Part shown: positions 1 through 5,104 of the stretch, one piece after another | Layout of the letters: every line of letters starts with the position of its first letter | How positions within the stretch are numbered: position 1 is the stretch's first letter | Assembly (NCBI GenBank): GCA_947462945.1 | Contig: CANHTE010000145.1 | Location: forward strand, 1-5,104 | Direction: 5' to 3' | Source of the DNA: Acetobacteraceae bacterium | Lineage (GTDB): Bacteria > Pseudomonadota > Alphaproteobacteria > Acetobacterales > Acetobacteraceae | DNA: 5,104 bases | Position numbers and translations under genes: made by a program | Notes under the pieces: generated by a model | The model's input: the letters and a program-made list of their open reading frames with translations, nothing else | Told to the model about the DNA's origin: nothing | The model's database searches: none

Positions 1-1223
1 AGCAGGGATTGCAGCAGGGCGATGGCTTGCCGGGCCTCGGCATGGCGTTGCCGCCAGCGGGCATCCACATCGGCACCGGTCTGGGTCACCAGCGCCTCCA
101 CAGGCCATTCGCCGGTCAGCAGGCGCGCATCGAAACGGCGCCCGGCTGCGCGGCCCACCACCCCGCCCGGTGCGAAGCGCGCCACCAGCTCTGGCGCCAT
201 GATGCCGGTGCCAAGCACGCGGTCCTGCAGGCTGGCATGGCTCTCATACAGCGCCAGCAGCGCCGGCAATTCCTGCGAAATGGCCTCCATCGCGCCCAGC
301 AGCGCCGCAATCCCCTCGGCGGTCAGATCCTGCGCGACGCCGCCGGGAAGCACGCGGTCCATCATCAACCGGTGCCCGAAGGCCAGGGATTGTGCCCGCA
401 GCAGCCCCTCACGCAGCCAGCCGCAGCGCGCATGGAGCACGGCGAAGGCCGCGTCATTGGCGATGAAGCCCAGGTCATTCAGGTGGTTGTGCAGGCGCTC
501 CAGCTCCAGCATCGCGCTCCGAAGGGCCAAGGCGCGGGCGGGCACCTCCACCCCCAGCGCCGCTTCCGCCGCACGCGCAAAGGCCAGCGAATGCGCCACC
601 GTGCTGTCGCCCGAGAGGCGGGCGGCAAAGCGCGCCGCGGCCCGGGGTGGCTTGCCCTGGATGAGTGAGAGCGTGCCCTTGTGGGTATATCCCAGCCGCA
701 CCTCAAGCCGGACAATGATCTCACCCTGGATATGGAAGCGGAAATGCCCAGGCTCGATGATGCCGGCATGAATGGGACCGACGGGGATGACATGCACCCC
801 ATCGCCCATGGCTGGCAGGAATTCCATGGGCTGGGGGTTGGGCGCCTGTGTGGCCGGCCGGGCCGAGAGCGGGGCCAGCAGCGGCCAGCGCCCATGGTCC
901 AGGAAGGGGCGGGCATCTGTCGCCCCCTCGGCCTCGATGCCCCAAAGATCACGCAGCGCGCGTTCGAACAGGGCCGCCCCGGGCCAGCCGGGCGAAAGGG
1001 CGGGGATGCGCCCCTCCGGCGCCGCCACGCTGGCCAGCATCACCTCAAGCCGGGCTTCGTCGAGAAAGGCCGCATGGGCAAAGCCCGCCTCCCCCCACAG
1101 GCCGAGCAGGGCAAACCCGTCGGCAGGCGCGAGCGCGGCCCAGCGCCCGGCCTCCAGCAGATAGCGCGGCCAGGGGGTGCAGCCTTGTGGCTGCCCGGCC
1201 TCGATGAGGGTGCGCAACGTCAT
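1..1223 (-). CDS. hyfG: Hydrogenase-4 large-subunit-like protein (HyfG/HycE, NuoC-NuoD fusion) with the N-terminal nickel-site cysteines replaced; 3' end beyond the left edge
   Basis: The frame from the ATG at 1223-1221 runs stop-free to the left edge, giving 407 codons; the last roughly 100 residues are outside. Residues about 1-115 form a compact NuoC-like domain containing ALRDLWGIEAEG (89-100) and LDHGRWP (108-114). Residues from about 140 are NuoD-like: GPIHAGIIEPGHFRF (149-163), LGYTHKGT (177-184), RLSGDSTVAHSLAFARAAEA (202-221) and MLELERLHNHLNDLGFIAND (237-256), all matching the hydrogenase-4-like branch. A catalytic [NiFe] large subunit would carry the first nickel-binding CGxC at 204-207; here it reads SGDS. 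The only cysteines visible are C15 and C267, far apart. The expected role is the peripheral-arm subunit at the redox/membrane interface, acting with an Fe-S small subunit (HyfI), but hydrogenase activity is unlikely. The start has GAGG (1235-1232) 8 nt upstream and overlaps the hyfF stop by 4 nt. The C-terminal cysteine motif cannot be assessed. Confidence 0.92.
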   Translation of the reverse strand, partial: MTLRTLIEAGQPQGCTPWPRYLLEAGRWAALAPADGFALLGLWGEAGFAHAAFLDEARLEVMLASVAAPEGRIPALSPGWPGAALFERALRDLWGIEAEGATDARPFLDHGRWPLLAPLSARPATQAPNPQPMEFLPAMGDGVHVIPVGPIHAGIIEPGHFRFHIQGEIIVRLEVRLGYTHKGTLSLIQGKPPRAAARFAARLSGDSTVAHSLAFARAAEAALGVEVPARALALRSAMLELERLHNHLNDLGFIANDAAFAVLHARCGWLREGLLRAQSLAFGHRLMMDRVLPGGVAQDLTAEGIAALLGAMEAISQELPALLALYESHASLQDRVLGTGIMAPELVARFAPGGVVGRAAGRRFDARLLTGEWPVEALVTQTGADVDARWRQRHAEARQAIALLQSL

Positions 1224-1235
1224 GACAATAGCCTC
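1220..1235 (-). promoter_or_regulatory. ATGA overlap and ribosome binding site, hyfF-hyfG
   Basis: On the minus strand this reads GAGGCTATTGTCATGA. A GAGG core lies 8 nt before the hyfG ATG, and the hyfF TGA overlaps that start by 4 nt. The site supports the chosen hyfG start. Confidence 0.78.
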
Positions 1236-2647
1236 GCCGCATCCAGCAGCATGCGCGAGAGCGTGGCCGGCATGGCCAGGCAGAGGATCATCGCCAGCAG
1301 AAGATGCGCCCAGAGCGGCAGCAAGGTGGCCAGCCCTGCGCCCAGGGGCAGCGGCTGCGGCGTCGGCAATCCGAAGCACAGGCGCTGCATGGCATGCAGC
1401 AGCGCCGTCCCGGCCACCAGCAGGCCCAACAGGAGCAGCGGCACCAGCCAGGGCGCCTGGCCGGCCAGCGCGGTGGCCAGCAGAACTTCCGAGGCGAAAA
1501 GGCTGAAGGGCGGCAGCCCCGCCAGGGCGGCCATCGCCAGAGCGAGGCCCCAGCCCAGCGCGGGGTGCGAGGTGGCCAGCCCGCCAATCGCCGCCATGTG
1601 CTGCCCGCCCTTGATGCGCGCCGCGCGGCCAATGGCGAAGAAGGCGGCCGATTTGATCAGCGAATGACCCCAAAGATGCAGCAGCCCCGCCATATGCCCG
1701 GCCACGCCGCCCGTCCCGAAGGCGATGGCGACAATGCCCATATGCTCGATGCTGCTCCAGCCAAAGAGCCGCTTGGCATCCCGCCGCCGCCACAGCGAGA
1801 AGCCGGCGAGCAGCAGCGTGACAAAGCCCAGCACCATCAGGAAGATTCCCGGTGGGATCGTATCGGGATGCGCGGCCACAATGCTCTTGCCCCGCAGGAT
1901 GGCGAGCATCGCCGCGTTCAGCAGCAGGCCGGACAGCACGGCGGCGATGGGCGTCGGGCCCTCGGCATGGGCATCGGGCAGCCAGGAATGCATCGGCACC
2001 AGCCCGGCCTTGGTGCCGAAGCCCACCAGCAAAAAGACGAAGGCGAGGTTCAGCAGATTGGGATCAGCCCGCGCGGCCAGGGCACGCAGGGCGATGAAGG
2101 ATAATTGCCCCTCCGCATGCCCCCCCGGATGCCCGGCCACGGGCTGCGCGGCCAGCGCCAGAACGATCAGACCGAACAGGGCCAGCGCGATGCCCACGCC
2201 ACACAGGATGAAGAATTTCCACGCAGCCTCGATGGCCGCGGGCGTCCGGTGCAGCGCCACCATGAGCACGCAGGCCAGCGTTCCCGCTTCGATCGCCACC
2301 CACATGATGCCGAGGTTATCGGCCAGCAGCGCCAGGAAATGCGCCGCCATGAAGCCCTGAAACGCCGCGTGGTAGGCGCGGCTGCGCGGGACATCGAAAC
2401 CATCATGCGCGATATCCTGCGCCGAGAAGATCGCGGTGCTGAAGCCCACAATGGCGGCGATCAGCACGAGGGGCGTGTTCAGCGCATCGGCCCGCAGCCA
2501 GCCCTCGGCCGGCGGTGCGCCCAGCAGCAGGACGGCCAGCAGCAAGGTGATGGCGGAGGCCAGGATGTTCAGCCGCGCGGCGTGTCGTGGCAGCGCCGCG
2601 CAAAGCGCCGCCCCCAGGACAGGCGTGAGGATGAGCCAGAGCGTCAT
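1220..2647 (-). CDS. hyfF: Hydrogenase-4 subunit F-like proton antiporter subunit (HyfF, NuoN/NuoM-like)
   Basis: This 475-residue polytopic protein (about 13-14 membrane segments) is of the proton-conducting antiporter-like family, somewhat shorter than E. coli HyfF (about 526 aa). The charged channel residues are retained: E120 in MWVAIEAGTL on TM5; K144 in IEAAWKFFILCG (139-150); K213 in GFGTKAGLVPMHSWLPDAH (209-227), the classic TM7/loop motif with H220, D225 and H227; K332 in LWGHSLIKSAAFFAIG (325-340) on TM8; and E387 in GLPPFSLFASEVLL (377-390) on TM12. The TM12 position is Glu, as in NuoM, not Lys as in NuoL. By family it moves protons across the inner membrane in step with redox chemistry in the HyfG-containing arm. 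The ATG at 2647-2645 lies in an ATGA overlap with the hyfE stop; GAGG (2655-2652) is 4 nt upstream. It ends with ATGA coupling to hyfG. NuoN/NuoM of complex I is the alternative family but does not fit the neighbours. Confidence 0.93.
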   Translation of the reverse strand: MTLWLILTPVLGAALCAALPRHAARLNILASAITLLLAVLLLGAPPAEGWLRADALNTPLVLIAAIVGFSTAIFSAQDIAHDGFDVPRSRAYHAAFQGFMAAHFLALLADNLGIMWVAIEAGTLACVLMVALHRTPAAIEAAWKFFILCGVGIALALFGLIVLALAAQPVAGHPGGHAEGQLSFIALRALAARADPNLLNLAFVFLLVGFGTKAGLVPMHSWLPDAHAEGPTPIAAVLSGLLLNAAMLAILRGKSIVAAHPDTIPPGIFLMVLGFVTLLLAGFSLWRRRDAKRLFGWSSIEHMGIVAIAFGTGGVAGHMAGLLHLWGHSLIKSAAFFAIGRAARIKGGQHMAAIGGLATSHPALGWGLALAMAALAGLPPFSLFASEVLLATALAGQAPWLVPLLLLGLLVAGTALLHAMQRLCFGLPTPQPLPLGAGLATLLPLWAHLLLAMILCLAMPATLSRMLLDAARLLS

Positions 2648-2655
2648 GACCCCTC
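2644..2655 (-). promoter_or_regulatory. ATGA overlap and ribosome binding site, hyfE-hyfF
   Basis: On the minus strand this reads GAGGGGTCATGA. The hyfF ATG and the hyfE TGA overlap by 4 nt, and a GAGG core lies 4 nt before the ATG, closer than usual, within the last codons of hyfE. Confidence 0.7.
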
Positions 2656-3312
2656 GCCCCGATGCGGATCCAGCACGGACGTATCCAGGCTCTCGAAGCG
2701 CTCATGCAGCACGCGCGCGAAAATGCCGGCGATGACGGCGATGACCAGGACAAGGCCCGCCGTCGAAAGCTCGACCACCAGGGGCATGCCCGCCACGCCG
2801 ACCGCGCCCAGGACCAGGCCGTTTTCCAGCGTCATCAGGCCGGCAATCTGGGCCAGGGCGGAACGGCGCGTGACCATCATCAGAAGACCCAGCAGGACAA
2901 TGGAGAGCGCGATGGCCAGATCCTCCCGCGCCAGCGCCCGCGCCCCGGATGTGGCCGGCAAAACGACGAGGATGCTGAGGCCCACCAGCAGGAAGCCCGC
3001 AATCATGCTGGCGCCAATGCCCGAGGCTGGTTCGGCCCGGCGCGCGGGCGGCAATTGCGTCACCATCCGGCGCAGATAGATCGGGATCAGGATGCCCTTG
3101 GCGATCAGCGCGATGGCAGCGGTCACATAGAGTTGCGGCGCAGCCTGGACATAGGCCTGCCAGAGCGCCGCCAAGGCCAGGAAGCCGCCCTGAAGCGCCA
3201 ACGCATTCACCAGCGCGAAAATGCGGCGCTGGTAGAGCAGCACGAAGGAAATCAGCAGCATCGCCCCACCCAGCAGATGCGCGACATCATAGGAGAGGTC
3301 TCCGAAGCCCAT
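2644..3312 (-). CDS. hyfE: Hydrogenase-4 component E-like membrane protein (HyfE, NuoK-related)
   Basis: The 222 residues match the size of E. coli HyfE (about 216 aa). The protein is almost entirely hydrophobic, with about six to seven membrane segments (roughly 12-27, 32-50, 62-80, 102-120, 131-147, 155-175 and 178-200). Its C-terminal half carries the NuoK-like signature GLMTLENGLVLGA (158-170) with E163, followed by MPLVVELSTAGLV (176-188) with E181. These two buried glutamates are the expected proton-path residues. K72 lies in an earlier helix. By family, HyfE links the NuoH-like subunit to the antiporter subunits; it is longer than NuoK because of an added N-terminal half. The ATG at 3312-3310 overlaps the hyfC TGA (TGATG). 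A weak purine-rich ACGGGG lies 8 nt upstream, so translation may depend on coupling. It ends in a soluble tail, DPHRGEGS. The frame is open upstream to 3594, but that part overlaps hyfC and looks non-coding. In E. coli hyfD would separate hyfC and hyfE; here it does not. Confidence 0.92.
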   Translation of the reverse strand: MGFGDLSYDVAHLLGGAMLLISFVLLYQRRIFALVNALALQGGFLALAALWQAYVQAAPQLYVTAAIALIAKGILIPIYLRRMVTQLPPARRAEPASGIGASMIAGFLLVGLSILVVLPATSGARALAREDLAIALSIVLLGLLMMVTRRSALAQIAGLMTLENGLVLGAVGVAGMPLVVELSTAGLVLVIAVIAGIFARVLHERFESLDTSVLDPHRGEGS

Positions 3313-3326
3313 CACGCCAGCCCCGT
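3310..3326 (-). promoter_or_regulatory. Stop/start overlap with weak ribosome binding site, hyfC-hyfE
   Basis: On the minus strand the hyfC TGA shares one base with the hyfE ATG (TGATG). Only a weak GGGG run is found, 8 nt before the ATG, and no clear GGAG. Translation of hyfE therefore probably relies on ribosomes finishing hyfC (inference). Confidence 0.6.
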
Positions 3327-4271
3327 CGAGACAAAGATCAAGGCTGCCGCCAAGAGCGCCAGCATCAAGGCGCCGCCGAGGAATTCCGGCACCCGGAAGA
3401 CGCGCATCTTGGCAATGGCGCTTTCGAAGACCGCCAGCGCCAGGGCCAGCAGACCGATCTTCAAAAACCAGGCCAGCAACCCCACCGCCCAGGAAAATGG
3501 CCCGCTGCCTGGCGCCGCCACGCCGAAGGGCAGGAACAGCGTGGCCAGCAAGCCCAGCCAGACCAGCATCTTGAGTGCCGCTTGCAGCTCCCACAGCGCC
3601 AGATGCCGGCCGGAGGCCTCCAGCAGCATCGCCTCATGCACCATGGTGAGTTCGAGATGCGTGGCGGGATTATCCACCGGCACACGCGCATTCTCGGCCA
3701 GGGCCACGGCCACGAGCGCGACGGCGGCAAACAGCAGCGAAACCCGCACGCCGATCTGTCCGTCACTCAGCCCGTGCCCAATGGCGTTCAGATTGGTGGT
3801 GCCGATGAGCACGGCGAAGACCATGACGCAAACCAACAGGGCGGGCTCGGCGAAGACGGCGAAGGTCATTTCCCGGCCGGCGCCCAACCCGCCAAAGGGG
3901 GTGCCCGCATCATGCCCGTTCAGCGCGAGCGCAACGCGGGAGAGCGCCAGCAGCCCGCCGATCAGCAGCAGGTCCGCCACGGGGGCCAGGGCCATGCCGA
4001 AGGCGAAGCTCGGCACCAGCCCGGCCGCCAGCAATGTGGCGCCGAGCGCCAGATAGGGTGCGACGCGTGAGACGATGCTGGCGCTCTCGGCCAGCACGGG
4101 CCGCTTGCGCAGCAGCTTCAACAGGTCCCGCCAGGGCTGCATCGGATGCGGCCCGCGCCGGCCCATCAAGCGTGCTTTCAGCCAGCGCAGCACACCGACC
4201 AGCAGAGGCGCCGCGAAGAGCATCAGCGCCACATGCAGCAACTGCGTGACAAGACCGCCGAGCCACGCCAT
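3312..4271 (-). CDS. hyfC: Hydrogenase-4 subunit C-like membrane anchor (HyfC/HycD, NuoH family)
   Basis: This 319-residue protein is close to E. coli HyfC (about 322 aa). It belongs to the complex I subunit 1 (NuoH) family, the membrane subunit that docks the peripheral redox arm onto the antiporter chain. Visible landmarks are RRGP (residues 38-41) followed by PWRDLLKLLRK (46-56), then LNGHDAGTPFGGLGAGRE (117-134), an AEP motif with E142, and the acidic cytoplasmic loop ENARVPVDNPATHLEL (193-208) running into MVHEAMLLE (210-218). E193, D200, E207, E213 and E217 are the acidic residues expected to form the junction proton path. About eight hydrophobic segments are present; K271, E283 and R290 lie in or beside the last ones. 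The ATG at 4271-4269 overlaps the hyfB TGA as TGATG, and GGAG (4283-4280) sits 8 nt upstream. The same frame is open to 5090, but that extension overlaps hyfB, is Gly/Ala/Arg-rich with no family match, and was not taken as coding. The loop is of the PVDNPATHLELTM type rather than the E. coli FHL type. Confidence 0.95.
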   Translation of the reverse strand: MAWLGGLVTQLLHVALMLFAAPLLVGVLRWLKARLMGRRGPHPMQPWRDLLKLLRKRPVLAESASIVSRVAPYLALGATLLAAGLVPSFAFGMALAPVADLLLIGGLLALSRVALALNGHDAGTPFGGLGAGREMTFAVFAEPALLVCVMVFAVLIGTTNLNAIGHGLSDGQIGVRVSLLFAAVALVAVALAENARVPVDNPATHLELTMVHEAMLLEASGRHLALWELQAALKMLVWLGLLATLFLPFGVAAPGSGPFSWAVGLLAWFLKIGLLALALAVFESAIAKMRVFRVPEFLGGALMLALLAAALIFVSTGLA

Positions 4272-4283
4272 CAGCCGCGCTCC
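4269..4283 (-). promoter_or_regulatory. Ribosome binding site and stop/start overlap, hyfB-hyfC
   Basis: Read on the minus strand this is GGAGCGCGGCTGATG. A GGAG Shine-Dalgarno core lies 8 nt before the ATG, and the hyfB TGA shares its final A with that ATG. This fixes the hyfC start well inside a longer open frame and implies re-initiation coupling. Confidence 0.8.
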
Positions 4284-5104
4284 AGCGTGGCGATCAACGC
4301 CAGCAGCAGCACCAGCGTGCCAAAGCTCAGGCCGAGATAGACGCGCAAGCTCAGGCCCCGCAGCATTTCCGCCTGGCGCGCCAGGGCGCGGCGCAGGCGG
4401 GCCAGCGGATAGAGCAACCACGTGAAGCCGCGATCCCGTCCCTCGACGCGCAGCCTGGCCGCGCTGGGCGCCCCGGGCGGTTGTGCGAGGTGCCATTCGC
4501 GCGGCGCGATGGCGAGGTCCCCCAGGCTGCGGCGGATGGGCTGGGCCAGCCCCTGCGCGCTGACCTGGCTCAGCGGGTCGCCAAAGGGCAAATGCGGCGG
4601 GGGGGGCATGAAGCCGCAATCCCAGGCGGGACCGCGCAGCGGCGCCCCGGATGAGCGGCGCCGCACCAGCAGAAAGACCAGGCCGCACAAGGCCGCCAGC
4701 AAGAGCGCAGCCACGCCCGGCAGATAGCGCGAACCACCATCGCCCAGCGCCATCTCCAGCCCAAAATGGGGTGCTGCCGCCTGTGGCCCCAGCATTTGCC
4801 GGACCGGGCCATCCAGCAGACCCAGCGCCACCGCCGCCAGCGGGCCCAGCAGCAAGGTCAGCGCAGCGGGAACCAGCAGGGCTGCGCGCATCATGCCCAT
4901 GGCATCGGGCGCCCCGGCCCCGCGCGGCGTCCGTGGCCGGCCGAGGAAGACGAGGCCATAGAGCCGCACCATCGCCGCCGCCGCGAGGCCGATCGCCATG
5001 CCCACCACAGCCAGCGACACCGCCGCAACCATCTGCACCGACATGTCGGAGACGCGGAAGCCCTGGTTCAGCGCCTGCAACAAGAGCCATTCGCTGGCAA
5101 AACC
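4271..5104 (-). CDS. hyfB: Hydrogenase-4 subunit B-like proton antiporter subunit (HyfB/HycC/NuoL family), C-terminal part; 5' end beyond the right edge
   Basis: The frame is open to the window edge and ends at a TGA (4273-4271), giving 277 visible residues; the start lies outside. The visible part opens with GFASEWLLLQ, matching the FxSEWLLxQ motif of HyfB/HycC proteins, where the Glu (visible residue 5) belongs to the C-terminal proton half-channel. A membrane segment ending in RLYGLVFLGRPR follows, another family landmark. Further hydrophobic helices lie at about residues 70-100, 128-147 and 252-272. The stretch PAWDCGF (visible 159-165), then PPPP, then GLAQPIRRSL, is the 'WDCG...QP.RR' signature that separates HyfB/HycC from NuoL. 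Function by family: membrane antiporter-like subunit thought to couple electron transfer in the peripheral arm to H+ (or Na+) movement. The TTG at 5083 is not the start, because family homology continues upstream of it. It is translationally coupled to hyfC by a 1-nt overlap. Related antiporter-like proteins (NuoL, MrpA) are less likely given the C-terminal signature and neighbours. Confidence 0.93.
   Translation of the reverse strand, partial: GFASEWLLLQALNQGFRVSDMSVQMVAAVSLAVVGMAIGLAAAAMVRLYGLVFLGRPRTPRGAGAPDAMGMMRAALLVPAALTLLLGPLAAVALGLLDGPVRQMLGPQAAAPHFGLEMALGDGGSRYLPGVAALLLAALCGLVFLLVRRRSSGAPLRGPAWDCGFMPPPPHLPFGDPLSQVSAQGLAQPIRRSLGDLAIAPREWHLAQPPGAPSAARLRVEGRDRGFTWLLYPLARLRRALARQAEMLRGLSLRVYLGLSFGTLVLLLALIATLERG

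Noticed and set aside
479..952. Minus-strand 157-codon frame within hyfG (and 116-310, 721-945, 1045-1242)
   Set aside because: These are alternate-frame shadows. The hyfG frame carries all the NuoC/NuoD-like motifs across the same region.
3313..3594. N-terminal extension of hyfE to 3594
   Set aside because: It overlaps hyfC, has no HyfE similarity, and the ATG at 3312 gives the family's normal length and N terminus.
2662..4056. 464-codon plus-strand open frame opposite hyfE and hyfC (also 9-668, 681-1667, 1304-2104 and 2105-3079 on the plus strand)
   Set aside because: All lie antisense to well-recognised Hyf genes. The translations are Arg/Gln/Ala/His-rich, lack domains or membrane segments, and are what high-GC codon bias produces on the opposite strand.
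4272..5090. N-terminal extension of hyfC giving a 592-residue fusion
   Set aside because: The extension reads hyfB in another frame and is a Gly/Ala/Arg-rich non-family sequence. The ATG at 4271 with GGAG 8 nt upstream gives the usual HyfC length.
1..5104. Complex I (nuo) operon as an alternative identity
   Set aside because: The gene order, the HyfE-type protein, the HyfB WDCG signature and the fused NuoC-NuoD subunit with GPIHAGIIEPGHFRF fit the hydrogenase-4-like group, not nuo.
1..5104. CRISPR arrays, tRNA/rRNA genes, insertion sequences, terminators
   Set aside because: No regular repeat array, RNA-like fold, transposase motif or terminator hairpin with a T-run was seen; coding sequence fills the whole window.

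Overview
The window is one uninterrupted minus-strand operon segment encoding a hydrogenase-4 / formate-hydrogenlyase-like (Hyf) membrane complex. In the direction of transcription (right to left) the order is hyfB (5' end beyond the right edge), hyfC, hyfE, hyfF and hyfG (3' end beyond the left edge). There are no intergenic gaps. Each gene's stop codon overlaps the next gene's start by 1 or 4 nt, so the unit looks co-transcribed and translationally coupled. No promoter, terminator, RNA gene, repeat family or mobile element was recognised, and the plus strand appears to hold no genes.

The DNA is very GC-rich. The proteins are rich in Ala, Leu, Gly and Arg, with G/C strongly favoured in third codon positions. 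Together with the Hyf variant seen, this suggests an alphaproteobacterium, perhaps an Acetobacteraceae/Rhodospirillales relative. That assignment is inference from composition and family resemblance only.

Layout: 5104-4271 is the C-terminal 277 residues of the NuoL-like antiporter subunit HyfB. 4271-3312 is the NuoH-like subunit HyfC (319 aa). 3312-2644 is the NuoK-related subunit HyfE (222 aa). 2647-1220 is the NuoN/NuoM-like antiporter subunit HyfF (475 aa). 1223-1 is the first 407 residues of the NuoC-NuoD-like large subunit HyfG. HyfB, C, E and F form the ion-translocating membrane arm. HyfG, with an Fe-S small subunit and probably a ferredoxin-like subunit expected to the left, forms the peripheral arm.

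The most interesting point is in HyfG. Where a [NiFe]-hydrogenase large subunit carries its first nickel-binding motif (Cys-Gly-x-Cys), this protein reads Ser-Gly-Asp-Ser (residues 204-207). Only two cysteines, C15 and C267, occur in the whole visible part. The membrane arm keeps its charged proton-channel residues, so the complex looks like an energy-converting, hydrogenase-related (Ehr-type) ion pump that does not make or use H2. Its electron donor and acceptor cannot be read from this window. The third antiporter gene hyfD, present between hyfC and hyfE in E. coli, is also absent.
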